Shown: positions 34,942 to 44,353 of the stretch, piece after piece | Layout of the letters: every line of letters begins with the position of its first letter | Position numbering within the stretch: position 1 is the first letter of the stretch | Assembly (NCBI GenBank): GCA_905236675.1 | Contig: CAJOND010000011.1 | Coordinates: 1-64,000 of the forward strand | Reading direction: 5' to 3' | Origin: Candidatus Rifleibacteriota bacterium | Lineage (GTDB): Bacteria; Muiribacteriota; Ozemobacteria; Ozemobacterales; Ozemobacteraceae | Length of the DNA stretch: 64,000 bases | Translations under genes and position numbers: made by a program | The notes under the pieces: model-generated | What the model saw: the letters and a program-made list of their open reading frames with translations, nothing else | Told to the model about the DNA's origin: nothing | The model's database searches: none

Positions 34942-35720
34942 ATGACTAAATAAGAAGAATCTTCTGCAAATCATATAACTAGAAAAATAATGGCAAAAAA
35001 GAACAAATGAAGCATTATTATTAGCTTATGCTCCTATACTAGTCTGCCAGGACATAGAAGCTAACACTACCGATGGAGCAGACATCAATCCAGAATTGAT
35101 GCAAATCCAAATAGAAGCCTGCTATCAACTTCTATTTCTTACCAATTATATAGAAACCAATGATATTTTATGTAAAACGATTTCCAAACATTTAATGCAT
35201 ATAATTAACGATGAACCTTCTTCTACTCGTAAAATAGAAAACTGTATGAGACGTGACAATAATTTCTATAGTTTTTTAGAAAAACAAGGCAATTATGAAA
35301 GTGACAGCGATAGCTCTTGCTTTAGCAGCATATTCTTCTGATAAATCTCCTGACGTCGATGATATATATAGTTCAATGCCAAAAAATGTTAATGAGTTAA
35401 GTAAATGGCTAGGAGTTGAATTACCCATAGATAGAGCTAGTAAATCCCCATATTTGTTTTACTTTGCTGATGATTATTTTCTAGCCAGTTCTCCAAAGAA
35501 CAATATCTATGCACACTCTTGTTTTGACAGTTATTTACCTTTTTTAAGAAATAGATGGGTTAATCATTCCCAAATGACAATAAACGGAGAACTGATTGCG
35601 ATTATATCTAAACCAACAGAACCCGAAAACAAATTTAGTAAAAAGGAAAAAGGAAAAGAAATAGAAACGAAAGCCGATAATCTAAGTAAAAAAAGAAAAG
35701 TGTTTAACAAATTAAAATAA
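34942..35720 (+). pseudogene. Decayed hypothetical gene in two or three frames
   Basis: No single start-to-stop frame covers this locus. From ATG 34990 the frame reads MAKKNK-stop. Skipping one A of the A6 run at 34995-35000 joins it to a frame running from 34991 to 35341 ('NEALLLAYAPILVCQDIEAN', 'CYQLLFLTNYIETNDILCKT'). A further +1 shift, perhaps at the A5 near 35279-35283, joins that to the 141-codon frame at 35295-35720 ('MKVTAIALALAAYSSDKSPD', 'SPYLFYFADDYFLASSP'), which ends in a Lys-rich tail. The 35295 frame has its own ATG with a weak AAGG upstream and could be translated alone. The product is not recognised. Two frame breaks in one gene favour a pseudogene or assembly errors over programmed shifting. 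Confidence 0.55.
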
Positions 35721-35788
35721 ACAATACAAAAATACTATATTATTAAGCAAATATAAGTAATTTATTAAATGAGAGTAGATATTGAAAT

Positions 35789-35816
35789 TTTCCAATACTA
35801 TGGTTATCATTATAAT
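35789..35816 (+). promoter_or_regulatory. Candidate promoter of the dCMP deaminase-murA group
   Basis: TTTCCA (35789-35794), 16-nt spacer, perfect TATAAT (35811-35816), about 65 nt before the start codon at 35882. The -35 box matches the consensus in four positions. Confidence 0.4.
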
Positions 35817-35881
35817 AAGCATAAGTAAATTATAGTAAATAGCAGTAAGTTAAAAGCAAGCTGTGATGTTAAGGAGCTTAA

Positions 35882-36379
35882 ATGGAAGACAATAGCAAAG
35901 TTTCTGCAAAAGAAAAAGAATTTGCTGATAGACCAGATTGGGACACATACTTTTTGCGGATAGCAAAACTGGTTGCTCAACGTTCAACCTGCATGAGAAG
36001 GCAGGTTGGAGCAGTTATCGTTAGAGAGAACAGGATACTTGCCACTGGCTATAATGGTGCACCAAATGGAGTTGCCCATTGTTTTCAAAGACCTGAAGGC
36101 TGCTTGAGAGAAGCACAACATATACCATCCGGACAAAGACAAGAATTATGCCGAGGCTTGCATGCAGAACAAAACGCAATATTACAAGCAGCAGCTTTTG
36201 GTGTTTCACTAAAAGATGGTGTAGTATACTGCACTCATCAGCCCTGTGTTACCTGTGGTAAAATGCTGATAAATGCCGGAATAAAACGCATAGTTTTTCT
36301 TGGCGACTATCCTGATGAACTTTCATTAGAGATGTTAAAAGAAGTTAATATGAAGCTTGAAAGGATTAAAATAGATTAA
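35882..36379 (+). CDS. Deoxycytidylate (dCMP) deaminase
   Basis: 165 residues, normal length. It converts dCMP to dUMP for thymidylate synthesis and is a zinc enzyme of the cytidine deaminase superfamily. Zinc ligands and the catalytic Glu are visible as H94-A-E96 and P121CVTC125. An extra insertion with H66, C67, C74 and H80 ('[16 protein letters not shown]') matches the second, structural zinc site of ComEB-like dCMP deaminases. The start ATG follows AAGGAG with 7-nt spacing. The stop is 3 nt before murA, so the two genes are co-transcribed. Confidence 0.95.
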   Translation: MEDNSKVSAKEKEFADRPDWDTYFLRIAKLVAQRSTCMRRQVGAVIVRENRILATGYNGAPNGVAHCFQRPEGCLREAQHIPSGQRQELCRGLHAEQNAILQAAAFGVSLKDGVVYCTHQPCVTCGKMLINAGIKRIVFLGDYPDELSLEMLKEVNMKLERIKID

Positions 36380-36382
36380 GTT

Positions 36383-37645
36383 ATGGCTAAAATCCTAATT
36401 GATGGTGGAAAGCCTCTTTCTGGAACAATAAAGGTTAGCGGTGCAAAAAATGCAGCTTTACCTATAATTGCAGGAGTTATATTAAGCACCAAACCTGTAA
36501 GACTTACTAATGTTCCTGCTCTCAATGACGTTATTACAATCTCCAAAGTCTTAAATGCTATTGGTATAAAAGTTTCACGTATATCAAATAACAGTTATGA
36601 ATTTGATGCCTCTGGTCAAATTAGCGAAGAAGCTCCTTATGAATTGGTAAAAACAATGAGAGCTAGTTTCTTTGTAATGGGACCTTTACTCGCAAGATTG
36701 AAAAAAGCTAGAGTTCCATTACCAGGTGGCTGCGCTATAGGTGTTCGACCAGTAAACATACATTTAAAAGGATTTGAAGAATTAGGTGCTAAGGTATCAA
36801 TAGAAAGCGGCTGTGCAGTTGCTGTTGCCGACCGTCTTGTTGGAACAAAAATTCATCTTGATTTCCCATCCGTTGGAGCTACAGAAAATTTAATAATGGC
36901 GGCTACTCTTGCTGAAGGAGAAACAATTATAGAAAATGCCGCTCAAGAACCAGAAATAATAGATTTGTCCAATTTCTTAAACGCATTAGGAGCAAAAATA
37001 AAAGGAGCTGGAGGACCAAGCGTTACTATTGAAGGAGTAAAAGAGCTTGGCGGTTGTGAATATCCTGTTATGCCAGACAGAATAGAAGCTGGAACTTTTG
37101 CCGTTCTTGGGGCCATTACAAAAGGTCCAATCAGAGTAGAAAACTGCGATCCGAACCACTTGCTAGCACTAACTGCCAAATTAAGAGAAATGGGAGCCAT
37201 AATAGAAACAGGCAAAGACTATCTTATTGCAAGTGCAAACGGAAGACTAAATGCAACAGAAGTAAAAACGTTGCCATATCCAGGTTTTCCTACAGATATG
37301 CAGGCACAGCTTATGACAGCTATGTGTGTTTCAAAAGGCACTTCATCGGTAACAGAAACAATATTCGAAAATAGATTTATGCATGTTTCTGAACTCTCTC
37401 GTATGGGAGCAAACATAAACATTCATGAACGGACTGCTGTAATCCATGGCGTTGAAAACCTAAACGGCGCTCCTGTAGAAGCTACAGATTTAAGAGCAGG
37501 TGCCGCAATGGTTCTCGCTGGTCTAGTAGCAAAGGGTCATACTGAAATAAGTCAGATTTATCATATCGATAGAGGCTATGAAGACTTAGTTGGTCGAATT
37601 AGCAAACTTGGGGCCGATATAACACGTATTGAAGAATATAAATAA
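36383..37645 (+). CDS. murA: UDP-N-acetylglucosamine 1-carboxyvinyltransferase MurA
   Basis: 420 residues, the usual length. MurA adds enolpyruvate to UDP-GlcNAc, the first committed step of peptidoglycan synthesis in the cytosol. K22-N23 in 'SGAKNAALP' and the active-site Cys117 in 'LPGGCAIGVRP' are present; because it is Cys and not Asp the enzyme should be of the fosfomycin-sensitive type. The rest is the inside-out alpha/beta barrel of the EPSP synthase family, with 'YPGFPTDMQAQ' and 'TVIHGV'-like elements (here 'TAVIHGVENL'). It starts 3 nt after the dCMP deaminase stop and is followed 22 nt later by the HEAT-repeat gene. Confidence 0.97.
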   Translation: MAKILIDGGKPLSGTIKVSGAKNAALPIIAGVILSTKPVRLTNVPALNDVITISKVLNAIGIKVSRISNNSYEFDASGQISEEAPYELVKTMRASFFVMGPLLARLKKARVPLPGGCAIGVRPVNIHLKGFEELGAKVSIESGCAVAVADRLVGTKIHLDFPSVGATENLIMAATLAEGETIIENAAQEPEIIDLSNFLNALGAKIKGAGGPSVTIEGVKELGGCEYPVMPDRIEAGTFAVLGAITKGPIRVENCDPNHLLALTAKLREMGAIIETGKDYLIASANGRLNATEVKTLPYPGFPTDMQAQLMTAMCVSKGTSSVTETIFENRFMHVSELSRMGANINIHERTAVIHGVENLNGAPVEATDLRAGAAMVLAGLVAKGHTEISQIYHIDRGYEDLVGRISKLGADITRIEEYK

Positions 37646-37667
37646 ATTTATTAATTGAGGAAAGAAA

Positions 37668-39377
37668 ATGGCTGATTCTAAAAAGCGTTTTGAAAAACTT
37701 ATTGATGGTTTGAAAAGTTCGGATAGAGAAGTCAAATTGATGTCTATATCCGCTCTAGGAATTCTTAAAATAAAAAAGCACTCTGAAGAGCTTCACAACT
37801 TGCTTTCGTCGCCCGATAAAGAAATTCTTGCAAACACAATTAAAGCGCTTGGACAAATAGCCAACCCTTCTTCAGTCAAATATCTTATAGAATTCATAAG
37901 CAATACAAACGAAAAACTTTCCAGCGAAGCTTTTGAAAGTCTAAAAAAGATAAATTTGTCATCAGTAGAAGATGTAGTTATTAAGGCTTGCAGTGCTGAC
38001 CAACCGGTTCCTTTGCGTAAAAAACTGGTTGAGCTTCTTTCTGATTATAATGACGTCAGAGTTAGCTCTTTAATGAATGAAATTCTTGGTCAGACAAGAG
38101 ATCCTGAACTTCTTACAGGTGCCATCAGCTATTTTATAAAATATCCTTCTTCTGAAAGACATACTTCTTTAAAAATGCTGGCCGGAAACGGCAACTGGAA
38201 TGTATCTCTTGTTGCTAATCTTGCTCTTTCCAGATTAAAAGACGAGGGTGCCTATGCTCAGATTAAAAGATTAGCAAAATCGTCTAATTCTGAAATACGT
38301 CAGACTATTGTTAATGCCATAAATTCTCATCCTCTAATAGAAGATAGAGATATTTATCTCGTTCTGTTTAACGATAACAGGTCTAATATTCGTGAAGCTT
38401 CATTAGAAGGATTAAGTATGTTTGCTTCTGATGAACGTATAAAATTAATTAAACAGCTTATAAGTGCAGAAAAAGATAAGAAAATACGTATACTTCTAGT
38501 TAAAAAGGCTGCTGCAGAAAAGTCTCCTTTACTTTTTGATGAATTATTCAAGCTTTTACAGTCAACAGATGAAGAAATTCAAAAAGCTAGTATTGAAGCT
38601 TTAGGCGAAATAGGGGAAAAAATAGTAGATAGAATCTTGCTAGATTATGAAAGAATGCCCCTTCTTCTTAAAGAACAGTTATTACTAGTGTTAGGATGTA
38701 TAGGAAGTCCTAAAGCCTCATATCTAGTAAAAGAAGCCCTTTTTGCAAAGGAACGCTGGTTAAGGATAAATGCAATAGAAGCTTCTGTATCAATAAAATC
38801 TCCAGAATTGATAGAATGCGTAAATAATATTATTAAAAACTCTAATACCGATATTTGGGTTATGGCAACCGCTGTTTCTGCATTAGGCAGATTATTAGAC
38901 AAAAAATCTACAGATATTCTAGTTCCTCTGCTTAGTAACAAAGACGCAAGAGTAAGAGCAAATACAATCGAAGCATTGTCTTCGCTAAAATGGGAAGGGT
39001 TACCGGAAGCCTGTTTCCCGATGTTGAAAGATAGAAACGATCGCGTAAGAGTAAATGCTGCAATAGCTTTATGGAAAAGTGGACACTCAGAAGTCTTTGC
39101 AGAACTGGAAAAAATGTCAAGAGACAGAAGCAGATGGGTCAGAGCATCTGCAGTATTTGCACTAGGACAAATAAGTGACCCAGAAGGAACTCCCATACTT
39201 ATAAGAATGTTACACGACAATGAAGATATGGTTTACAGAAATGTTCTAGAAGCTCTAAGCTGGAGTGGAGACCTTAGAGCTTTGATTCCATTACTTAATG
39301 AATCCAATAGAAGACGTTTAAAACCAGAATTTTATGAAACAATTTTAGATAGATTCGCACAGACAATAAAAGATTAA
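37668..39377 (+). CDS. HEAT-repeat protein
   Basis: 569 residues made almost entirely of HEAT-type helical hairpins of about 31 residues ('EEIQKASIEALGEIGEKIVD', 'ARVRANTIEALSSLKWEGLP', 'DRVRVNAAIALWKSGHSEVF', 'SRWVRASAVFALGQISDPEG'). There is no signal peptide, transmembrane segment or catalytic motif. Such proteins act as cytoplasmic scaffolds, and PBS-lyase-type HEAT repeats are the nearest comparison. The start has GAGG upstream. It probably belongs to the operon with dCMP deaminase and murA (22-nt gap). Partner unknown. Confidence 0.88.
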   Translation: MADSKKRFEKLIDGLKSSDREVKLMSISALGILKIKKHSEELHNLLSSPDKEILANTIKALGQIANPSSVKYLIEFISNTNEKLSSEAFESLKKINLSSVEDVVIKACSADQPVPLRKKLVELLSDYNDVRVSSLMNEILGQTRDPELLTGAISYFIKYPSSERHTSLKMLAGNGNWNVSLVANLALSRLKDEGAYAQIKRLAKSSNSEIRQTIVNAINSHPLIEDRDIYLVLFNDNRSNIREASLEGLSMFASDERIKLIKQLISAEKDKKIRILLVKKAAAEKSPLLFDELFKLLQSTDEEIQKASIEALGEIGEKIVDRILLDYERMPLLLKEQLLLVLGCIGSPKASYLVKEALFAKERWLRINAIEASVSIKSPELIECVNNIIKNSNTDIWVMATAVSALGRLLDKKSTDILVPLLSNKDARVRANTIEALSSLKWEGLPEACFPMLKDRNDRVRVNAAIALWKSGHSEVFAELEKMSRDRSRWVRASAVFALGQISDPEGTPILIRMLHDNEDMVYRNVLEALSWSGDLRALIPLLNESNRRRLKPEFYETILDRFAQTIKD

Positions 39378-39421
39378 AAATCGTAATCTCTCTATCTAAC
39401 TAGGGAAAATTTATCTCTTAT

Positions 39422-39465
39422 ATTTTGAACTACTTGTTTATTAGGCAATCAAATTAGTTCAAAAT
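39422..39465. repeat. 11-bp perfect inverted repeat
   Basis: ATTTTGAACTA (39422-39432) and TAGTTCAAAAT (39455-39465) with a 22-nt spacer, between the HEAT-repeat gene and phoH. No T-tract typical of a terminator follows directly, so it may be an operator or a weak terminator. Confidence 0.4.
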
Positions 39466-39515
39466 GTAGTTGAATAGAAATTTTGCAATTGTTCTATGTA
39501 CCTTATTCTCGTAAA

Positions 39516-39544
39516 TTGACTTAATTATTTTATTGTGCTAATCT
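39516..39544 (+). promoter_or_regulatory. Promoter of the PIN-PhoH gene
   Basis: TTGACT (39516-39521), 17-nt spacer, TAATCT (39539-39544), 42 nt before the chosen start codon. The -35 box matches the consensus in five of six positions. Confidence 0.5.
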
Positions 39545-39586
39545 ATTGTGTACGGTTTTATAAATCCAAGTATACAGGAAAGAACA

Positions 39587-40900
39587 ATGAAAAAAACCTT
39601 TGTCATAGATACCAATGTAATTTTGCATAATCATGGTGCAATTTTCTCTTTTCAAGAACATGATGTTGTAGTTCCATTGGGAGTTATAGAAGAGCTGGAT
39701 CGATTTAAGGGCGTAAACGATGAACGTGGTCGTGAAGCAAGACAAGCTTCTAGAGATTTAGATAATCTACGAACATTAGGCAATCTTGCTGAAGGTGTAA
39801 AACTACCTACTGGTGGCACATTGCAGATTATGATAGATTCAGAATACGATATGCCTAGTATTGGCGGATTAGATAATAAAAAAGTTGATAACCGCATTCT
39901 TGCTTGTGCTCTAACATTAAAAAAAGCTGGCAAAAATCCTATTCTTGTAAGTAAAGACATTAATTGCCGTATAAAGGCAGATGCTTTAGGAATTCAAGCA
40001 GAAGACTACGAAACAAATAAAATAGATATAGACGAATTGTATTCTGGCTGGAAAGAATTAATTATGCCAGCAGAACAGATAGAAACTTTTCTTAGAGAAG
40101 AAGGGATTGATTACCCAGAAAACGATCTATTCAAAAATGAATTCCTTTTATTAAAAGCTGCGGAAAACGAAAACAAAACAGCACTTGCAAAATATGATGG
40201 AATTCAAAAAAGAATTCTCCCTTTATTCCATTTAAATTCAAGACCCTGGGGTGTTGAACCAATGAATCTTCAGCAGAAGTTTGCCATAGAACTTCTGTTA
40301 TGCAATGAAATACAACTTGTTACACTTGTTGGAAGAGCAGGAACTGGCAAGACATTATTAGCCTTAGCCTGTGGTTTGCAGAAAACTATTGACGAACATC
40401 TTTTCAGAAAGTTGCTTGTAAGCCGTCCTATTATGCCTTTGGGTAAAGATATTGGCTATCTGCCAGGTTCTAAAGACGAAAAGCTTAGTCATTGGATGCA
40501 GCCAATATTTGACAATCTGGAATTTGTAATGGACCGTCTCTATAAAAACTCTGATGATGTTGATAAGAAAATACGTTTCCTAATCGAATCTCAAAAGGTT
40601 CAAATTGAAGCTATCACTTATATCAGAGGTAGAAGTATTCCAAAACAATATCTAATTGTTGACGAAGCACAAAACCTTACTCCTCACGAAGTTAAAACTA
40701 TTATCAGCCGAGCTGGTGAAGGTACAAAAGTTGTTTTGACTGGTGACCCATACCAGATCGACAACCCTTATCTTGACAGTTCTTCCAATGGACTTAACTT
40801 TGTAATAGAAAAATTCAAAGACCATAATTTATTTGGACATATTATCCTTAATAAATCTGAACGTTCTTCATTGTCTGCTCTAGCCTCCGAGCTCCTGTAA
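39587..40900 (+). CDS. PIN-PhoH fusion protein (ribonuclease and ATPase, YlaK/PhoH2 type)
   Basis: 437 residues. The N-terminal PIN-type nuclease domain begins 'MKKTFVIDTNVILH' with the acidic Asp8, and the C-terminal PhoH ATPase follows, with Walker A GRAGTGKT (249-256) and 'YLIVDEAQNLTPHE' as Walker B. This COG1875-type architecture is reported in PhoH2 proteins to couple ATP hydrolysis to RNA unwinding and cleavage. I chose the ATG at 39587 (AGGA upstream, PIN motif directly after) and not the upstream ATG at 39548, whose 13 extra residues are not conserved and lie close to the promoter. The prepilin operon starts 18 nt downstream, so the genes may share a transcript. Confidence 0.93.
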   Translation: MKKTFVIDTNVILHNHGAIFSFQEHDVVVPLGVIEELDRFKGVNDERGREARQASRDLDNLRTLGNLAEGVKLPTGGTLQIMIDSEYDMPSIGGLDNKKVDNRILACALTLKKAGKNPILVSKDINCRIKADALGIQAEDYETNKIDIDELYSGWKELIMPAEQIETFLREEGIDYPENDLFKNEFLLLKAAENENKTALAKYDGIQKRILPLFHLNSRPWGVEPMNLQQKFAIELLLCNEIQLVTLVGRAGTGKTLLALACGLQKTIDEHLFRKLLVSRPIMPLGKDIGYLPGSKDEKLSHWMQPIFDNLEFVMDRLYKNSDDVDKKIRFLIESQKVQIEAITYIRGRSIPKQYLIVDEAQNLTPHEVKTIISRAGEGTKVVLTGDPYQIDNPYLDSSSNGLNFVIEKFKDHNLFGHIILNKSERSSLSALASELL

Positions 40901-40918
40901 TATATAGTCGGAGAAATA

Positions 40919-41833
40919 ATGAAAAAGAAAGCTATCACACTTCTGGAGATAATTATAGCGGTAACAGTTATGGCTATTGCCATGGTTCCTATTTTTGGTA
41001 TGCTTTCTAGACAAACAGTAGAAACAGATAAAAATGCATCTCAGGCTTATGCAATTAACAAAGCTTCTGAAGTATTGAATACCCTTCTTGACAATGTTTC
41101 TTTTGTTGCAATCAGAGAAGGTAATCCTGGTTTCATAAGAGTAGATGATTTGCAAAGTATTGATAAATATAAAGATGAACTCACTCCCTCTTGGGCAAAA
41201 CAATTATCCACACATTTATTTAACAATTCCACAGAAGAATCTAATGGATACCGCTGTAGAGGTATTGTTACCGATTCAAGAGGTGTGAGTTATCTTGTTC
41301 ACCTAAGAGTTGAAGATGTTCCTTCCACTGTCAGACTTAATAAGCCTGAACGTATTCAAATAGGCAAAGATTATACTGGTGATCCATTAGATGCTGAAGA
41401 ACCAATTGAGTTTGTTAATCAAAAAGAAGTTAACTTCACGTTTTTAAAAAATCCATCAATCCTCACTAGTAGTAAATGGCTTCAAGATTTTGCCGAAACT
41501 CCAGACGAAACAGGAAAACCGTTTACAGAACTAGAAATACCTGGTGGAGTAAGTGAACCTAAAGAAATTTTCTATACTGATCAAGCTTTAGGTATGATAA
41601 CCGGAACAAAATATGAATACATGAATCCAACAGCCGAACGTTACACTGCTAAAATGGTTATGAGTAAGGTCCCTTACGAAACGGATGATAGCATGGCATG
41701 GTGTCCGTTTAAAAAACTTATAATACAAGTTCAATGGTGCACTGAACCAAAGTATTATTCTGATCCAGAAAATCCTAAAGGAAACATTCAGCGCATTCAT
41801 TTAATTGCGATAAAGGGAGATATAGACTCATGA
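40919..41833 (+). CDS. Prepilin-type (minor pilin/pseudopilin) protein
   Basis: 304 residues. A type III signal is visible: MKKKA5|ITLLEIIIA with Glu at mature position 5, then a hydrophobic helix and 'MVPIFGMLSRQTVETDKNAS'. Ala in place of Gly before the cleavage site is less common but is accepted by prepilin peptidases. The rest is a globular domain without a recognised family. GGAG precedes the ATG. The stop overlaps the next gene (ATGA). It is the first gene of a minor-pilin operon with 41830, 42701 and 43463, comparable in layout to pilV/W/X or gspI/J/K sets; a direct match to one of them is not certain. Confidence 0.82.
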   Translation: MKKKAITLLEIIIAVTVMAIAMVPIFGMLSRQTVETDKNASQAYAINKASEVLNTLLDNVSFVAIREGNPGFIRVDDLQSIDKYKDELTPSWAKQLSTHLFNNSTEESNGYRCRGIVTDSRGVSYLVHLRVEDVPSTVRLNKPERIQIGKDYTGDPLDAEEPIEFVNQKEVNFTFLKNPSILTSSKWLQDFAETPDETGKPFTELEIPGGVSEPKEIFYTDQALGMITGTKYEYMNPTAERYTAKMVMSKVPYETDDSMAWCPFKKLIIQVQWCTEPKYYSDPENPKGNIQRIHLIAIKGDIDS

Positions 41834-42708
41834 AACTCACTAATATAAAAAGAGGTTCTGCTCTAGTAATCGCAATATTCTTTGTTTTCTGTATGTTTAT
41901 AATGTTTGGCGCAATGGTTTTCAAACAAACTTCAACTTCTTCTCATAATCAGATAAGTTTGCAGGATAAACAAGCTTTTTTTGCAGCAAAGTCTGCTATG
42001 CAACATTTTTTACTTAAAGCAAAGCTTTTCCCAACAGAACTTTACGATGCCGTTGAAATCTCTCAAGGGAAAAACCCTTTGTTTAACTTCACTGAATTTT
42101 CAAGTATAGATGAAAAAACAGGAAACGAAGTCTTTGAAGAATATTTTGGAAGACCTAATTTATATGTGAAAATAAAAACTCCAGAAAATGCTGCTAGCGA
42201 TTTCTGTAATGGAAAGCCTAGATATTATTATATGAAACTACCTCAAAAAGATGGTTTTATTCGATTAGCTAGCTATAACAACCCCGATTATCGCTTTCTA
42301 GCACCTAATATTGCTCAGGATATTCAAGCAAAAAAATATACAGAACCTAAAGACATAAAAAGTAATAACTGGAACGAATTAAAGTATTTATCCTATTATT
42401 ACAGAGATTGTAAAAATTATTCTGAAAACGGTGTAAATCCACAACCACTGCTCGAAATAAAAAGAGCTGGCAACACTAAAAATATAAATCAGTTTGATAT
42501 TGCAGTTGAAGATGGTTATCCTTATTCAATGCGTTACTATGTTTCTGATATAAAAGTTAAAGCTATACAAGGAATGAAAAAATATGGTCAGGAAGCCATA
42601 GAAATAAATGTTATGGGAGAAGTAATTAATTTTAAAAATCAAAAATACGAGCAGCCTATAGTTAGAACCCAGGAAATCACAAGAGATGGTGGTGATACAG
42701 ATGCTTAA
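41830..42708 (+). CDS. PilX/GspK-like minor pilin
   Basis: 292 residues. The N-terminus MKLTNIKRG|SALVIAIFF resembles the PilX/GspK signature: Arg-Gly before a hydrophobic helix and no Glu at mature position 5, as in GspK, which caps a pseudopilus tip. The globular part has an early helix ('DKQAFFAAKSAMQHFLLKAK') typical of PilX-type proteins. The ATG overlaps the stop of the preceding prepilin gene, and its stop overlaps the next gene by 8 nt, so translation is coupled. In a type II or IV pilus system it would prime pilus assembly; that is inferred from family and context. Confidence 0.75.
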   Translation: MKLTNIKRGSALVIAIFFVFCMFIMFGAMVFKQTSTSSHNQISLQDKQAFFAAKSAMQHFLLKAKLFPTELYDAVEISQGKNPLFNFTEFSSIDEKTGNEVFEEYFGRPNLYVKIKTPENAASDFCNGKPRYYYMKLPQKDGFIRLASYNNPDYRFLAPNIAQDIQAKKYTEPKDIKSNNWNELKYLSYYYRDCKNYSENGVNPQPLLEIKRAGNTKNINQFDIAVEDGYPYSMRYYVSDIKVKAIQGMKKYGQEAIEINVMGEVINFKNQKYEQPIVRTQEITRDGGDTDA

Positions 42709-43447
42709 AAAGAAGGGTTTTACTCTCGTCGAAGTCATAGTTGCCGCATTTATAACTATTATAGTTTTAATTGGTGTATATAAATTATTTATTGGTGGCA
42801 GTAGAACCGCCGATAAGGGACAATGGATAAACGGACAAGTAGAACAATTACGAAATGCTCTCAATCGCTTAAGTAAAGAAATTGAAACATCTACTTATCC
42901 AACGACTCTGTTTAAAGACAAAATCTATGATCCTTGCGATAATCCAGATCTTAAAGTCGCCGAAAAATATTATATGAGAGTATTAGAAAAAGATACACCA
43001 ATAAAAGTTCCTGAAAGTGGTGAATTAAAAATAATGGAGTGGTTTGTTTGTAAAGCTGAAAAACCAGGACCAGGTTCTGATTCTGATGGAAAACTAACAA
43101 AAAACCAACTCTATCTTGAATTTAAAAATAAATTATCCTCATCAATAACAGGCAATCTTGTTTTAAAAAGTGAAACATTTAATTATACTACAAACGCAAA
43201 TTCTGGTTATGCAAAATCTGGAAAACTGAATTTAACTTCTATAAATAATAGTAAAAAAACATTGGTTGAAGATGTTGAATGGGTTGAATTTAGCGGTTTA
43301 TTCCCATCCAATAAAAATAATAGAAAAAAACATCTAGACTTTCCTGCAATTTCGGTTAAAATACATACACTATATCCTAAAGATGTAAATGTCTTTAAAG
43401 AAAATTTTATTACAGCCACACCTCAGGTTGCTGTAGATTTATTATAG
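42701..43447 (+). CDS. Prepilin-type protein, PilW/GspJ-like
   Basis: 248 residues. The signal is classical: MLKKKG6|FTLVEVIVA with Glu at mature position 5 and a long hydrophobic helix. I chose the ATG at 42701 because GGTGGTG lies directly upstream and the cleavage motif follows; the earlier in-frame codon at 42686 would add five residues. The globular domain begins 'QVEQLRNALNRLSKEIETST' as in PilW/GspJ. It overlaps the preceding gene by 8 nt and is followed 15 nt later by the FecR-like gene. Confidence 0.82.
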   Translation: MLKKKGFTLVEVIVAAFITIIVLIGVYKLFIGGSRTADKGQWINGQVEQLRNALNRLSKEIETSTYPTTLFKDKIYDPCDNPDLKVAEKYYMRVLEKDTPIKVPESGELKIMEWFVCKAEKPGPGSDSDGKLTKNQLYLEFKNKLSSSITGNLVLKSETFNYTTNANSGYAKSGKLNLTSINNSKKTLVEDVEWVEFSGLFPSNKNNRKKHLDFPAISVKIHTLYPKDVNVFKENFITATPQVAVDLL

Positions 43448-43462
43448 GTTACTTTTCTAATT

Positions 43463-44221
43463 ATGGCAAAACAATGGCATCAACTTGAAAGACTAGATCA
43501 TAAGGCTTTAAAAAAATTACAAGCCGAAAGAGAGAAAGCGGCTAAATTAGCTGCTCAAAAAGAAAAACAGCAGAAAATAGTAATAGTAGCTGTTCTAGTT
43601 GTTATTGTAATAATTGGTATTATATCTCTTGGAGTAGTATTATCACAAAGAAAAGCAGTTAATGAATTAAATGATGCTAAAGAAAAACTGTTATACTCTT
43701 CTGTCTCAGATTATAATGGTACCGTAGAATATAGAAAATCAGCCGATTGGATCGATTTAGATTCTAATTTAAAATTCAAAGAAGAATGTTATTTTAGAAC
43801 TCAAGACGAGTCTTCTGTAACAATTCAACTCCAGGCAGATAATCAGATAAAACTTCACAAATCTTCTGAAGGGAAAGTTAAGCCACCAGTATTAGAAGCT
43901 GAAGAAGCTAGAATAACCAATCAAATAGTTGAGCTGACAAGAGGCGAAATGACTTCTGCAATATCTATTGATGGCAAAGGTTTGCTTAGTATACAAGTTG
44001 CAAATTTAACTGTTGTTGGTCAATCTGGTTTGTTTAAAATAATCTATGATGAAGAAAAAGATAAAGGTGAAATTGTTGTAAAAAATGGTCTGGTTGAAGT
44101 TAGTGTAACTGGTTCTGATGAAAAACCAACAAAACTTTCTGGTTTTTACAAAGCTAACTTCGGAGATGGTGAATTGGGCAAACCTGCTCAAGCTAGTGTT
44201 ATCCAATACGATTGGAAGTAA
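43463..44221 (+). CDS. Membrane-anchored FecR-like protein
   Basis: 252 residues. A basic, coiled-coil N-terminus of about 37 residues ('LKKLQAEREKAAKLAAQKEK') is cytoplasmic. One transmembrane helix follows (about 38-62, 'IVIVAVLVVIVIIGIISLGV') and then an extracytoplasmic beta-domain. The strands 'LLSIQVANLTVVGQSGLFKI' and 'KGEIVVKNGLVEVSVTGSDE' fit the FecR domain pattern. FecR relays signals across the membrane to a sigma factor in iron uptake, but many bacteria use the domain as a generic surface module. No sigma factor is adjacent. It lies at the end of the minor-pilin operon. No Shine-Dalgarno sequence is evident. Confidence 0.72.
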   Translation: MAKQWHQLERLDHKALKKLQAEREKAAKLAAQKEKQQKIVIVAVLVVIVIIGIISLGVVLSQRKAVNELNDAKEKLLYSSVSDYNGTVEYRKSADWIDLDSNLKFKEECYFRTQDESSVTIQLQADNQIKLHKSSEGKVKPPVLEAEEARITNQIVELTRGEMTSAISIDGKGLLSIQVANLTVVGQSGLFKIIYDEEKDKGEIVVKNGLVEVSVTGSDEKPTKLSGFYKANFGDGELGKPAQASVIQYDWK

Positions 44222-44305
44222 TCCAAGAAGACACAAGATATAAGTAAAAAAATAGAAGATTGAAGATTAGAATTAGATGGAAGATTATAAAATCTTTTAT
44301 TTCAA
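44222..44305 (+). repeat. Low-complexity repeat and weak hairpin
   Basis: Purine-rich words such as GAAGATTGAAGATTAGAATT precede AAGATT-ATAA-AATCTTTTATTTC, a short hairpin with a T-rich tail that could end the pilin operon. No gene is visible. Confidence 0.45.
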
Positions 44306-44353
44306 TTTATGGTCTTTAATCTTTTATATTTTTAATAACGATAAAAATAAAAA

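Noticed and set aside
39548..39586. Upstream ATG for the PIN-PhoH gene
   Set aside because: It sits only 4 nt from the -10 box, and the PIN motif begins at the ATG of 39587 with AGGA before it.
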